Shown here: piece after piece, positions 49,401 through 53,334 of the stretch | How the letters are laid out: each line of letters opens with the position of its first letter | Numbering within the stretch: the first letter of the stretch is position 1 | Source: Zygaena filipendulae | Lineage: Eukaryota > Arthropoda > Insecta > Lepidoptera > Zygaenidae | DNA length: 64,000 bases | Reading direction: 5' to 3' | Assembly (NCBI GenBank): GCA_907165275.2 | Contig: OU015675.1 | Span: 7,581,501 to 7,645,500, forward strand | The notes under the pieces: model-generated | Told to the model about the DNA's origin: nothing | What the model saw: only the letters and a program-made list of their open reading frames with translations | Databases searched by the model: none | Program-made: the position numbers and the translations under genes

Positions 49401-49630
49401 AACAGGATAAGCGAAAAAATAATATTTTATTAGTATGAATACACTGTCGCCTTTTATTCTGGCAGATGGACGAGTCCCACGCCGGCCCACTAGTGGACGT
49501 ATCGCACCACGCCCACAAGTACCACCACCCCGAGGAGTTCACGCAGGAGTACGCGGCGCTGGTGGGCTCCATGCCGGCGCACTTCAGCATCGTCAGCTTC
49601 CTCAGCTACCGGACCAACTATGTGTTCTGA
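23654..49630 (+). CDS. ERMP1: ERMP1, endoplasmic reticulum M28 metallopeptidase (whole gene, spliced)
   Basis: Nineteen coding exons: 23654-23701, 26144-26203, 26282-26383, 27220-27406, 27986-28144, 28714-28841, 30048-30146, 31504-31642, 32796-32947, 33358-33502, 36792-36915, 37423-37516, 39548-39746, 41276-41457, 43096-43236, 45127-45353, 46540-46658, 47487-47668, 49466-49630. They total 2,652 nt = 883 residues plus stop; every junction is GT..AG and in phase. Layout: short cytosolic N-terminus; one membrane segment (about 39-57); a lumenal peptidase domain (about 72-350) with His177 and Asp179 (HYDSVP), Asp189 (VSDN), Glu223 general base and Glu224 (GAEENPLQ), Asp249 (NLDSAG) and His321 (VYHTRND); about eight more membrane segments (about 370-650); and a lumenal C-terminus ending in SYRTNYVF. 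N-glycosylation sequons at N121, N148 and N165. Length and order match the Felix-ina/ERMP1 family, implicated in follicle organisation in rat. The two zinc sites are complete, so it should be active. The introns are loaded with transposons. Confidence 0.97.
23702..25652. other. ERMP1 intron 1, first part
   Basis: AT-rich and largely unique. It includes an 89-codon open frame at 24,570-24,839 with no recognisable domain, and a GC-rich foldback at 25,088-25,325 (listed separately). Confidence 0.5.
25088..25325. repeat. Foldback element with ACTGGC/GCCAGT arms
   Basis: Left 'TACACGAAGCCAACACTGGC' and right 'CAGCGTTACTGGCTTCGTGT' are inverted. Inside, CACTGGC, GCTGGC and GCCAGC repeat many times. 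Probably a MITE, seen once in this window. Confidence 0.6.
25653..26024. mobile_element. MITE family G, copy 1
   Basis: Left GTTATGAAAAGGTGTAGTCAT, right ATGACTACAACTTTTCTGTAAC, inverted. Inner segments 'CACTTCC.CAACA.AATAAA..TGTCA' and 'TTTATCACCGT' recur in copies at 28,380-28,696 and 47,677-49,344. Confidence 0.7.
26042..26093. mobile_element. MITE family C, terminal fragment
   Basis: 'AAGTAATCATTAAACGACTCTGAGTGCGGCCG' type end, identical in pattern to the right ends at 29,364 and 53,334. Only about 50 bp remain. Confidence 0.6.
26144..26203 (+). CDS. ERMP1: ERMP1 exon 2
   Basis: Acceptor ATATTTTCAG, donor CAGCGG|GTTAGC, phase 0 both sides. Encodes [20 protein letters not shown] (17-36), the basic cytosolic segment just before the first membrane helix. 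Confidence 0.85.
26282..26383 (+). CDS. ERMP1: ERMP1 exon 3: first membrane segment
   Basis: Acceptor TTGTTTTCAG, donor GCAGAT|GTGAGT, phase 0. Residues 37-70: [18 protein letters not shown] forms a signal-anchor helix, followed by acidic [11 protein letters not shown]. Confidence 0.93.
26396..26545 (+). mobile_element. Helitron (Lep1-like) in ERMP1 intron 3
   Basis: Starts about 12 bp after the exon 3 donor (TATTATAAATGCGAATTTG) and ends GGGAGAGCTAG|T. The 'ACACGTTGTCAGGGGTACAGA' tract is intact. Confidence 0.7.
26720..26848. mobile_element. MITE family B fragment (arms joined)
   Basis: 'TTTAGTCCGTCTTGTGGATT' followed by 'AATCTATAAGACGGACTAAA', a palindrome of the family-B terminal arms with the centre deleted, ending 'GGAAACAAGCC'. 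Confidence 0.65.
26977..27168 (+). mobile_element. Helitron-related repeat in ERMP1 intron 3
   Basis: Starts about at CCTATACTAATATTATGAAG and ends ATCGACTAG|T, about 50 bp before exon 4. Contains 'CTGAACCGATTTTGAAAATTCTTTCAC'. Confidence 0.6.
27220..27406 (+). CDS. ERMP1: ERMP1 exon 4: start of the peptidase domain
   Basis: Acceptor CGTATTTCAG, donor CGTCAG|GTATGA, phase 0 to 1. Residues 71-132: [20 protein letters not shown], then [13 protein letters not shown]. The R-A-x-x-Y-L and G-P-R-x-x-G-T motif is typical of M28 ERMP1 proteins. Sequon at N121. Confidence 0.96.
27647..27820 (-). mobile_element. Helitron (Lep1-like) in ERMP1 intron 4
   Basis: On + starts CTAGCTATTCCGTTCCCG and ends AAAATATTAGTAAGGA; the 'CCTGACAACGTGCACGCAAAATTTCA' region is intact. 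Confidence 0.75.
27986..28144 (+). CDS. ERMP1: ERMP1 exon 5: first zinc ligands
   Basis: Acceptor GTTTGCAG, donor CTCAAG|GTGAGA, phase 1 to 1. Residues 133-185 end in [10 protein letters not shown]: His177 binds zinc and Asp179 supports it. Sequons at N148 and N165. Confidence 0.97.
28380..28696. mobile_element. MITE family G, copy 2, abutting ERMP1 exon 6
   Basis: Shares 'CACTACTTCCGCAACATAATAAA' and ends ATGACTACACCTTTCTGTAACAG, CTGTATA. The left end is missing. The right end stops about 17 bp before exon 6, so the element forms almost all of the branch-point region. Confidence 0.65.
28714..28841 (+). CDS. ERMP1: ERMP1 exon 6: catalytic base and zinc ligands
   Basis: Acceptor CACCTTCAG, donor CTGCAG|GTAGGT, phase 1 to 0. 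Residues 186-228: [14 protein letters not shown] (Asp189 bridges the zincs) and [14 protein letters not shown] (Glu223 base, Glu224 ligand). Confidence 0.97.
28901..29137. mobile_element. Palindromic MITE family C, copy 1
   Basis: Inverted ends CGCACTCAGAGTCGACTTTA and TAAAGTCGACTCTGAGTGCG. Almost the whole element (AAGATTTTTAAAACAAAACTGCC and its complement) can pair. Directly followed by copy 2. Confidence 0.85.
29132..29364. mobile_element. Palindromic MITE family C, copy 2 (tandem)
   Basis: Same arms as copy 1, sharing the GCGGCGGTCAGAGTCGAC junction, so the two share a terminus. A third copy is at 53,093-53,334. Confidence 0.85.
29496..29710. mobile_element. MITE family B, degenerate copy
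   Basis: 'AAAATTCTATTTAGTCCGTC', 'GTATTTTTTGCTTTTTCAAATTATTG' and 'AAAATTTTAGTAGTGGGGGC' match the left half. The CRE is lost (GCCGTCATAACG). Confidence 0.6.
29711..30004. mobile_element. MITE family B, intact copy with two CRE octamers
   Basis: Ends AATGGGCATTTTGACTA and ACATCCCCATT. TGACGTCA at 29,834-29,841 and 29,879-29,886 flank the centre. Ends about 43 bp before ERMP1 exon 7. Confidence 0.85.
30048..30146 (+). CDS. ERMP1: ERMP1 exon 7: zinc ligand Asp249
   Basis: Acceptor TGTTGGGCAG, donor TTTCAA|GTAGGT, phase 0. Residues 229-261: [20 protein letters not shown], then [13 protein letters not shown]. The NLDSAG Asp is a zinc ligand (Asp or Glu in the family). Confidence 0.97.
30211..30453. 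mobile_element. MITE family J, copy 2
   Basis: Left 'GTTACTTTTGTTGCTATCAT' and right 'ATGATAGAAACAAAAGTTAC', ending AATAGCCCC. Closely similar to the copy at 20,855-21,091. Confidence 0.8.
30580..30760 (-). mobile_element. Helitron-related repeat, minus, partial
   Basis: CTAGCTGTGCCCCGC start on +, then 'AATTAGCAGTGAAAGTCCCGTC', the reverse of the region at 2,460-2,520; the 5' end is degraded. Confidence 0.5.
30858..31218. mobile_element. MITE family D, copy 2
   Basis: TATACAACGTGTTAATGAA at left and TTCATTAACACGTTGTATA at right. The interior shares 'TTTAAAAGTTATTCAACATCAGTTTGGAGG' type sequence with the other copies. Confidence 0.85.
31348..31436. repeat. (AC)n microsatellite in ERMP1 intron 7
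   Basis: About 85 bp of AC dinucleotides with a few ATAC and GCAC interruptions. It ends about 68 bp before exon 8. On the other strand it makes a Cys/Val repeat frame that is not a gene. Confidence 0.95.
31504..31642 (+). CDS. ERMP1: ERMP1 exon 8
   Basis: Acceptor CACCACCAG, donor TTTATG|GTACGT, phase 0 to 1. Residues 262-307: [20 protein letters not shown], then [20 protein letters not shown]. The SDTDFR motif is the conserved ERMP1/M28 substrate-side motif. Confidence 0.97.
31749..32090. mobile_element. MITE family D, copy 3
   Basis: TATACAACGTGTTAATGAAT at left, ATTCATTAACACATTGTATA at right. The interior contains CCTGATACACCCCATCTAAC. Confidence 0.85.
32096..32175. mobile_element. MITE family E, truncated (left half)
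   Basis: 'TATGGACGTTGATAAGCAGTAAC' through 'TTTAATGAGAGTTA'. The right half is replaced by the tRNA-like SINE that follows. Confidence 0.6.
32181..32280 (+). mobile_element. tRNA-derived SINE head
   Basis: Box A-like GGCGCAGTAGGTCA and box B-like GAGTTCGATTCCC, spaced about as in a tRNA, but the acceptor stem does not close. It continues into 'GAAGAACACATAGTTCC', so it is a SINE rather than a tRNA gene. A second lone box-B motif (GGGTTCGATTCCCGG) is at about 32,477. Confidence 0.6.
32637..32782. mobile_element. MITE family I fragment next to ERMP1 exon 9
   Basis: 'GCTCCAAATATTTACAGGGCT', 'AAACGGAATAAGCGAAAAAAT' and 'AATATGAGGAAAATAAAT' match the family arm. It ends about 13 bp before exon 9, so it forms the branch-point/polypyrimidine zone. 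Confidence 0.75.
32796..32947 (+). CDS. ERMP1: ERMP1 exon 9: last zinc ligand
   Basis: Acceptor GGGTCGCCAG, donor GGACAG|GTACTT, phase 1 to 0. Residues 308-358: [20 protein letters not shown], then [20 protein letters not shown]. His321 of YHTRND is the distal zinc ligand. The acceptor has a poor pyrimidine tract. Confidence 0.96.
32970..33150. repeat. 32-bp minisatellite in ERMP1 intron 9
   Basis: About five tandem units of the pattern CCAGTTCGCRATAGG then TCCAGTTCACAATCAAT, followed by a poly-G run at about 33,178-33,200. The first and last units are partial. Confidence 0.9.
33358..33502 (+). CDS. ERMP1: ERMP1 exon 10: second membrane segment
   Basis: Acceptor GCTGCCCCCCAG, donor GGCGCCA|GTGAGT, phase 0 to 1. 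Residues 359-406: [20 protein letters not shown], then [20 protein letters not shown]. Very GC-rich and alanine-rich. Confidence 0.93.
33540..33655 (-). mobile_element. LINE 3' end fragment, minus
   Basis: On + it reads TTAAAGAACTTTATTGCACA, then GGCATTGTCTACCAGTCAACC; reversed, this is a common lepidopteran LINE 3' UTR with an AATAAA-type signal and (TAAA)n tail. No coding part is kept. Confidence 0.5.
33656..34030 (+). mobile_element. Possible solo LTR
   Basis: A block of unique composition with GATATAAAACGCG (TATA-like) at about 33,797 followed by repeated 'AGTGTCGTATCAGTGTCGTGTC' in the leader. This resembles an insect LTR promoter/R region. Ends and target duplication were not found, so the call is tentative. 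Confidence 0.25.
34031..35112. other. ERMP1 intron 10, repeat debris
   Basis: Includes a MITE-like 'CGAGCGCAGCGAGGGTG' segment at about 34,250-34,390 (related to 63,890-63,920), an inverted repeat around 34,448-34,555 (GGCCTACTCGATTTG / AAAATCGAGTTGGCC), and a Helitron start at 34,922. No gene. Confidence 0.45.
35113..35325. mobile_element. MITE family I, partial
   Basis: ACATGTGGTAAAATTACCTG, GCAAATATTTACAGGG and 'AAGGTAGACAATACACGTAG' match the full copy at 20,281-20,716. Confidence 0.75.
35338..35428. mobile_element. MITE family B, right arm
   Basis: TTTTTGATTACGTAAAAAAAG, ACAAGACGGACTAAAAAAT and GTCAACATGCCCAT. Directly followed by a Helitron remnant. Confidence 0.7.
35570..35738 (+). 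mobile_element. Helitron-related repeat
   Basis: 'GTTTGTTCCGGCTAATCTCTG', then CGGAATTCCCGCGGGAAC and GCGGGTGAAATCGCGGGGCAC. The final CTAG is lost. Confidence 0.55.
35741..36791. other. ERMP1 intron 10, 3' part
   Basis: Contains a GC-rich unique block at about 35,915-36,060 and another at 36,440-36,700. No spliceable frame matches ERMP1, and the ERMP1 phase joins directly across this intron. Confidence 0.45.
36792..36915 (+). CDS. ERMP1: ERMP1 exon 11: membrane segment
   Basis: Acceptor TCTGACGCAG, donor CTGAG|GTGAGC, phase 1 to 2. Residues 407-447: [20 protein letters not shown], then [20 protein letters not shown]. Confidence 0.92.
37008..37372 (-). mobile_element. Helitron-related repeat (6,158-type) plus a Lep1-like end
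   Basis: 'CGTTTTTATATGACAACTTC' and 'TCCAGGATAAGCTTAATCTACC' match the copy at 6,158-6,476. A + oriented Lep1 3' end (GGGGCACGGCTAG|T) is joined at about 37,270-37,370. Confidence 0.6.
37423..37516 (+). CDS. ERMP1: ERMP1 exon 12: membrane segment
   Basis: Acceptor TGCTTCTCAG, donor TCGCAG|GTAATT, phase 2 to 0. Residues 448-479: [20 protein letters not shown], then [11 protein letters not shown]. Confidence 0.93.
37528..37655 (+). repeat. Lepidopteran dispersed repeat (SINE/LINE-like)
   Basis: 'GGCAAACGGGCAAGTGGTAC', ACCTGATGGTGAGTGATTACC, GCCGCCCATGGACATCTGC. Fragments with the same start occur at 36,955-37,000 and 63,695-63,755. Followed by a (ATGG)n run at about 37,665-37,686. Confidence 0.6.
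37780..38135 (+). mobile_element. Three merged Helitron-related units
   Basis: 'CATAGGGTACTTTTTAT' appears three times (about 37,781, 37,931 and 38,060), each followed by ATTCCCGCG. The last unit ends GGGGGTCAGCTAG|T. A tandem array of 3' halves. Confidence 0.65.
38430..38527 (-). mobile_element. Helitron (Lep1-like), 5' end fragment
   Basis: 'GATCGGCTGAGCCGTTGGGGCGTGAAAGCG', then GTAATATTAGTAAGGA, the reversed 5' terminus. Confidence 0.6.
38880..39000. repeat. Pentanucleotide microsatellite (TTCTA/TATTG)n, left block
   Basis: (CTATT)n, then (TATTG)n with about 12 units, then (TTTTA)n. The right block at 39,477-39,535 is the same repeat on the other side of a LINE fragment. Confidence 0.9.
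39001..39476 (-). mobile_element. LINE ORF2 C-terminus and 3' UTR, minus, inside the microsatellite
   Basis: On the - strand, 39,473-39,176 reads [20 protein letters not shown], then a VP motif, then [14 protein letters not shown] and [17 protein letters not shown], stop. The R-R-x-x-x-L-x-x-L-Y-K-I and R-M-x-x-L-Y-N patterns are the usual C-terminus of Jockey-superfamily reverse transcriptases. The 3' UTR runs to the (CAATA)n tail at lower coordinates. Confidence 0.7.
39477..39535. repeat. Pentanucleotide microsatellite, right block, abutting ERMP1 exon 13
   Basis: (TATTG)n turning into (TATTC)n. Ends about 12 bp before the acceptor, so this pyrimidine-rich repeat supplies the tract used for splicing exon 13. 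Confidence 0.9.
39548..39746 (+). CDS. ERMP1: ERMP1 exon 13: two membrane segments
   Basis: Acceptor CTGTCGGCCAG, donor TGAAAG|GTACTC, phase 0 to 1. Residues 480-545: [20 protein letters not shown], then [20 protein letters not shown]. Strongly GC-rich first half. Confidence 0.92.
39952..40256 (+). repeat. Dispersed repeat family K, copy 3
   Basis: 'TAGCCAGTTTCATGTAAAAT' at the left, TTTCTCGGAGCTCTTGGAGG in the middle, 'CCGCCATCTTTGATTGCCGCC' at the right. The longest copy with the 44,455 copy. Confidence 0.7.
40469..40728 (-). mobile_element. Helitron-related composite
   Basis: CTAGCTGTCCCGCGCG start on +, two consecutive CCGCGGGAATTCCGGG units, then 'GGACCATATTATAAATGGTT', shared with 22,243-22,330. 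Confidence 0.6.
40790..40992 (+). mobile_element. Helitron (Lep1-like), full length
   Basis: TCCTACTAATATTATAAATG to GGGGCACAGCTAG with intact internal regions (ACTCAATCACGCAAAAGCGG; TGCACGTTGTCAGGGG). About 203 bp; the best reference copy in the window. Confidence 0.9.
41045..41255. repeat. Tandem pair with GATATCCGCGGATAT palindromes
   Basis: 'GATCCGCCAAAAGAGTAACGG' occurs at about 41,050 and 41,164, each followed by AAGGATATTTCT and a GGATATCCGCGGATAT palindrome. A relative (ATCCGCGGATATGG) is at about 40,330. It ends about 25 bp before ERMP1 exon 14. Confidence 0.8.
41276..41457 (+). CDS. ERMP1: ERMP1 exon 14: membrane segments
   Basis: Acceptor CTGTCCACCAG, donor CTGGTG|GTGAGG, phase 1 to 0. 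Residues 546-606: [20 protein letters not shown], then [17 protein letters not shown]. Over 70% GC. Confidence 0.93.
41458..42282. other. ERMP1 intron 14, first part
   Basis: AT-rich. Contains an inverted LINE 3'-end-like segment at about 41,850-41,960 (GTATTTATTTATTTATTCAAC). No gene. Confidence 0.45.
42283..42743. mobile_element. Two Helitron copies, opposed
   Basis: A - oriented copy at about 42,283-42,577, itself with two CCGCGGGAATT units, followed by a + oriented copy (TATTATAAAAGTGAAAGTG to GGAACAGCTAG|T) ending at 42,743. Confidence 0.65.
42752..43002. mobile_element. MITE family E, copy 2 (best preserved)
   Basis: TTTGGACGCAGATAAGCAAT to ATTGCTTATCTATGTCCATT; GTTAACCCACA in both arms. 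It shows the uninterrupted site (GAGAGTTAGGGAACG) into which the mariner is nested in the third copy. Confidence 0.85.
43096..43236 (+). CDS. ERMP1: ERMP1 exon 15: last membrane segment
   Basis: Acceptor GTAATTTCAG, donor TGGTTT|GTAAGT, phase 0. Residues 607-653: [20 protein letters not shown], then [16 protein letters not shown], leading into the lumenal C-terminal domain. Confidence 0.92.
43255..43592. mobile_element. MITE family B, full length, TA target
   Basis: ATGGGCGCGTTGACTAATTT at left and 'AAAAGTATAGTCAACATCCCCAT' at right, flanked by TA on both sides. TGACGTCA at 43,385-43,392 and 43,430-43,437. Confidence 0.88.
43600..43773 (+). pseudogene. Unidentified protein fragment in ERMP1 intron 15
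   Basis: An open frame reading [20 protein letters not shown], then [20 protein letters not shown] and [14 protein letters not shown], stop. Composition looks like real protein and differs from its surroundings, but no family is recognised. It may be a remnant of a transposon gene. Confidence 0.3.
43774..44454. other. ERMP1 intron 15, unique AT-rich DNA
   Basis: No repeats shared with the rest of the window apart from a lone TGACGTCA at 44,237-44,244. Nothing coding. Confidence 0.45.
44455..44755 (+). repeat. Dispersed repeat family K, copy 4
   Basis: 'TTAGCCAGTTTCAAGTAAAAT', TTTTTCGGAGCTCTCGGACG, 'AATAAATGACTGAACCGTCATC'. Diverged from the 39,952 copy. It is followed by a GC-rich inverted repeat (GATGCGGTGCGGC / CGCACCGCACCGTG) at about 44,775-44,848. 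Confidence 0.65.
45127..45353 (+). CDS. ERMP1: ERMP1 exon 16: C-terminal lumenal domain
   Basis: Acceptor TTGTGTTGTGTCAG (weak tract), donor GCGCT|GTGAGT, phase 0 to 2. Residues 654-728: [20 protein letters not shown], then [20 protein letters not shown]. Over 70% GC, alanine-rich. Confidence 0.9.
45405..45558 (+). mobile_element. LINE 3' end with (ATT)n tail
   Basis: 'GTCTCCCACAAAGTATGC', TACTTGTGGGAG, then AAATAAAG and (ATT)n. A typical lepidopteran retrotransposon 3' end with an AATAAA signal before the tail. No coding part. Confidence 0.5.
45560..45962 (-). mobile_element. Helitron-related tandem of three units
   Basis: CTAGCTGACCCCCGCGG, then three CTCAGGATCACTGTAGCTT-type segments each with 'AAGTGAAAGAATTTTTAAAATCG' and 'CAGTAGATCC'. 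The same arrangement occurs at 11,533-11,872. Confidence 0.65.
46202..46493. repeat. 21-bp minisatellite just upstream of ERMP1 exon 17
   Basis: About 14 units of TTTATTTCTTTACTGACAAT plus A. The period is a multiple of three, so both strands stay open (KEINIVS on -). It ends about 47 bp before exon 17. Confidence 0.95.
46540..46658 (+). CDS. ERMP1: ERMP1 exon 17
   Basis: Acceptor TTGATCCGCAG, donor ATGATCG|GTTCGT (non-consensus after GT), phase 2 to 1. Residues 729-768: [20 protein letters not shown], then [13 protein letters not shown]. The phase match to exon 18 supports the unusual donor. Confidence 0.88.
47031..47368. mobile_element. MITE family D, copy 4
   Basis: TATACAACGTGTTAATGAAT at left and ATTCATTAACACGTTGTATA at right. 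Confidence 0.85.
47487..47668 (+). CDS. ERMP1: ERMP1 exon 18
   Basis: Acceptor TTTGATTCCAG, donor TTCAAG|GTACGT, phase 1 to 0. Residues 769-829: [20 protein letters not shown], then [21 protein letters not shown] sequon (NVT) in the lumenal C-terminal domain. Confidence 0.94.
47677..49344. mobile_element. MITE family G, copy 3, carrying a nested element
   Basis: Left TATGTTACAAAAAGGTGTAG, right CTACACCTTTCTGTAACATT. The inner 'GTTGCGGAAGTAGTCG' is the reverse of the 28,430 region. The family-H element is inserted near the right end. Confidence 0.75.
48055..49312. mobile_element. Uncatalogued 1.26-kb DNA element (family H) with 33-bp perfect inverted repeats
   Basis: The 33 bp at 48,052-48,084 and 49,283-49,315 are perfect reverse complements (core TGTGGTCGTCCAAATC, AAAAGGGACCTTAT). 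Taking TA as the target duplication places the ends at 48,055 and 49,312. The interior has degenerate echoes of the repeat (AAAAAAGGAACCTTATCGCGG at about 48,253; CCGCCTTAAGGGCCC at about 48,435; TTAGGGCCCTTTTT at about 48,621) but no protein. Single copy in the window. Confidence 0.85.
49341..49431. mobile_element. MITE family I fragment next to ERMP1 exon 19
   Basis: 'AGTTGCAAATATTTACAGGGCT', 'AAACAGGATAAGCGAAAAAAT'. It ends about 34 bp before the final exon, repeating the arrangement at exon 9. Confidence 0.75.
49466..49630 (+). CDS. ERMP1: ERMP1 terminal exon 19
   Basis: Acceptor TTCTGGCAG, stop TGA at 49628-49630. Residues 830-883: [20 protein letters not shown], then [19 protein letters not shown]. 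The aromatic C-terminus is typical of the family. Confidence 0.95.
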   Translation: MDESHAGPLVDVSHHAHKYHHPEEFTQEYAALVGSMPAHFSIVSFLSYRTNYVF

Positions 49631-49662
49631 ATACAGCACCTAGATTGATATTAGATACTAAG

Positions 49663-49857
49663 TTGTGCCCCGCGGTTTCACCCGCGGTAATTTCGAAGTT
49701 CCCGCGGGAATTCCGGGACAAAAAGTACCCTATGTCCTTCTCTGTACCCCTGACAACGTGCATGCCAAATTTCATCCAATTCCGTTCAGCCGTTTTTGCG
49801 TGATTGAGTAACATTCATCCAAACATCCCCACTTTCAGATTTATAATATTAGTAGGG
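49663..49857 (-). mobile_element. Helitron (Lep1-like), near full length, in the ERMP1 3' UTR region
   Basis: Begins on + AAGTTGTGCCCCGCGGTTTC and ends ATAATATTAGTAGGG. It lies 33 bp after the ERMP1 stop, so it is probably transcribed as part of the 3' UTR. Confidence 0.8.
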
Positions 49858-52800
49858 TTACAACTTCCGGTTCCGACACTTGTAACTCTTTCACCGCCAT
49901 CCCGGTAATATCACGATCCACGAAAGGCACGTTCCTGGCGCCAGAAACGTAATATTACGTTTCTAACAAAACAAGAATTCCTTCAATGGAGTAATTTTGT
50001 ATGGTATATAATTATAAGATTTTGAGAGTGTGAAAGTCAGTTTATTAAAAAAGAAACTTAATTTATATTAGGTCAGTGGAGTTGGTTACGAAATAAAGTT
50101 TAAAAAAAAAACTGGTTGTGATCGATTCAAATAGTTATTTTTATTGTTATAAAGTTCATGTTATAGGTGATTTGTAAAAAAATTATGTTTTTAATGTAAG
50201 TTAAAATGTACTTAAAACTTTATTTGTATCCTATTCTAAATGATCAAGTTAATATATTTTTATATGTGTAACAAAAAGGTGGAATATTATGTAAAGGTAA
50301 AATTACCCGCCAAAATATTGACGAAGTAGGCAAAAAAAAAATTGTATTTTTTTTATGCTCGGTAGGTACTTTTCCACCTTTTTGTTACATTAGGGAAAAA
50401 CAAATAAAACCACATTTGTAACGGTCAATATATGATATTTATTTCATTTAAATTCAGTCTTTTCTTTTCCATTTGGTTTAAAAAAATCTCCCGAGAGTTG
50501 CAGCACTCAAGTTGCGTTTAGGGAGTTCGATGTCAATAGGTGTAATTGACACTCATCTGAAGGTACTGTAAGCTTAGACTGCGAGAGAGACGGAAGACCA
50601 TCGTATTTAGATGGGCAATCGGCTTGGTTTAAACCCGGTGCTTAGGGTTTAAACTCGTTAAAAGCCCGTAAAGGGGTTTATACCGGGTTTAAACCCAAGC
50701 ACCGGGTCGGTGTGATGTCCCTTTCTACATACAGTCAAACTCCGCCACTACAACCAATGATATTACAATAAAAATGAATATAATACATGTCAATAGGTAC
50801 ATTGCGAATTTAAATAAGCAAAAACGAGAAGATACCTACAGGGTCTCTAAACGCCAATTTTCGAGTGTCTATATAAAAACGCATCTTCACATTTTATTTG
50901 AACATCATCGGTTCACAGTGTGACATAAAAACATATCTAAAACTACGTACTCTTATATGTATATGCACATATTTTACAAGGATTTCAAATAAATAGTCGA
51001 TAATACACAAAAACAAAAAGACAACTTCCATCAGGTCGTTTTATTACTGAGATCTCTGCACACGTCTACATAAATACTGGGTATTTTTTTTTTAATCACA
51101 ATTTGAAGGATAATTAAATCATAATTATGTGAGAAATTGATAATAAATTCATCGAGTTATTGTTTATTACATAGATTTTATTAGAGAATAACATTAAAAC
51201 ATCTTAGGACATCTAAAACGCCAAAAAAACAAATTGTTCTCCAGCCAATTTGTAAGAATTTGTTATTTGATAATATGAAATAAAATGAAAAAACACTTTT
51301 TTTGAACTATAAACTATTCAAATTTTAATTCTTTGCAAGATAAAATGATACATATGTCCTTGAGTAATAAAGTCTAATGAGCTCAGTAACATAATCAAAG
51401 AATCTCCTAAAATATTAAATTAATTATGTCAAACTTACACCAGCTACTGTCATAAGTTCTTGTTAGGTTTAAACCTTTTCATAAGCGGAATTTTGTGCTA
51501 GTCACAATTTGTTCCAAGCAAGATACATTTTGTTTAAAATAATATTAATGGCCCTGAAATGTAAACATTAACAGCTCAAGTATAGGTTATAAATAGAGCA
51601 AAACTAGTAGCCTTCCTATAGGGGTCCGCCACGGTCTCAGTAACTTGAACTCGCATTCAAATTTCAACCTTACATACTGCAACCTAAGATCGCCATTTCT
51701 GAGTACCAAATTTCAATGTGAGGTTCAAATACCGCTATAAAGAGATAGTGGTAGGCCCCAGGAATTATAAAAACATAATATATTCGAGATAGGTACATAA
51801 TATGTAAGTATTAAGTAAAATACCTAAGACTTGTTTATGGTGAAATATCGTCAGAAATACCCGACATAATAATTCTTGAGAATACACTACAATATCATAT
51901 ACAATGTGTAACTAAAATAGTAAAATAGATTATTATAATATTAAGCTTATGTATTATTTACTTAGTAATATTATGTGAATGACGTAATGTATCGAACGTA
52001 CAGTTCAGTGGGCAATTTTTAAAATATGAAAATTTTGATAGTAACTACTTTAAAATTCTTTGTTGCAATTTTATGTTTCAATAACAATAATACTTTGAGT
52101 TTATGTGCGTCTTGTTATGTTGACTCTACTTAGGCTATTATGATATCATACATGAATAAGAATTAGAGCAACATTTAAAAAACAAACGACTTTTAAAACA
52201 TAAGCAAAAAAAAGAAGTTCATGCTATGAATTGGTAAGTATACACTATACAGTATACCGTAGCGTCATAAAAATGGGACCAAAAAGAAAATATATATTCC
52301 GCACTTTTTAAAAACGCAGTACAATCCGTTGCGTCGGTAAGTGTAACCTTTTAACGTTTAAATTCTATTATCCTGTTACACGTTGTATATGCAAAAAATA
52401 CTTTTAGATTTTTCCAGATTGATATTAAACTTGAACTCAATTTAAAATATAACAATACTTTAGATTAACTGGTTAGACAATATAACATTATAATATATAT
52501 AAAAATTATAATTAGGTATTACTTTCCAGCAAGGTTTTAAACGTATAAAAAAACTCGAAGCTCTTAAAAGTTAAAAGTAAAGTAATACACACACTTTAGA
52601 TTTGAAATATGATTTATATACTTATATAATTATACAAATTTAAGAAACTACTTTTTACCATTATTCTATAAAAAGAGACTATTTTGTCTATTCGTGAAGT
52701 TTTTAATTTTGCATTGACATTTTATGTGTAAGTACCTACTTAAACTCTAATATTTTGCTTTGAATAAAAAGGATCATTATAATATAAAGGATATTTTAAA

Positions 52801-53092
52801 ACTAGTTTACGAAATTACAAAACTTTATATTCCTTACACTTCAGGACACCGGAAGAGAACCTTGCATTCTCGGGTTTTGTAAATTGAAGTTTTAAAAAAC
52901 GTGTTACGTAGAAAGAACTTTTAATGCAGTTTTAAAGCTTAGATAACCATCTTTTTAGTATTATTAATATGGCAATGTTCTATTCAGAATAATAAACAAT
53001 TTAGATGGTTTTGATCGATACATGCCTTTTTTCAAAACCAAAACTTGAATTAAAGAACTTATACTCAAACTTTGACTCAATTGACCCCCAGT
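49858..53092. other. ERMP1 3' flank and intergenic DNA
   Basis: AATAAA-type poly(A) signals at about 50,090 and 50,404 could end ERMP1 transcripts. Contains a small MITE at 50,267-50,389, GTTTAAACCC palindromic motifs at about 50,628-50,705, and about 2.2 kb (50,800-53,092) of AT-rich unique DNA in which I see no gene. Confidence 0.5.
50267..50389. mobile_element. Small MITE with 18-bp perfect inverted repeats
   Basis: TGTAACAAAAAGGTGGAA at left and TTCCACCTTTTTGTTACA at right, 123 bp. The ends resemble those of family G (TGTTACAGAAAGGTGTAG), so it may be mobilised by the same transposase. Confidence 0.8.
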
Positions 53093-53334
53093 TACCGCCT
53101 CACTCAGAGTCGACTTTAATGATTACTTAGTTAAGTATAGATTTTTAAAACAAAACTGCCGTAATCAGACAAGTTTAATAAATTAATGTTAGTAGACATT
53201 TAACTAATTAAGTTACATCTCATTAAATGCCAATTAACATTAATTTACTGAACGTCTCTGATTGCGGCAGTTTTGTTTTAAAAATCTATACTTAACTAAG
53301 TAACCATTAAAGTCGACTCTGAGTGCGGCCGTAA
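53093..53334. mobile_element. Palindromic MITE family C, copy 3
   Basis: CTCACTCAGAGTCGACTTTA and TAAAGTCGACTCTGAGTGCG ends; the interior folds like the 28,901-29,364 pair. Confidence 0.85.

Noticed and set aside
49435..49803. 122-codon plus-strand frame over the last ERMP1 exon
   Set aside because: It is a different frame of exon 19 continuing into a Helitron; the ERMP1 frame ends properly at 49,630.
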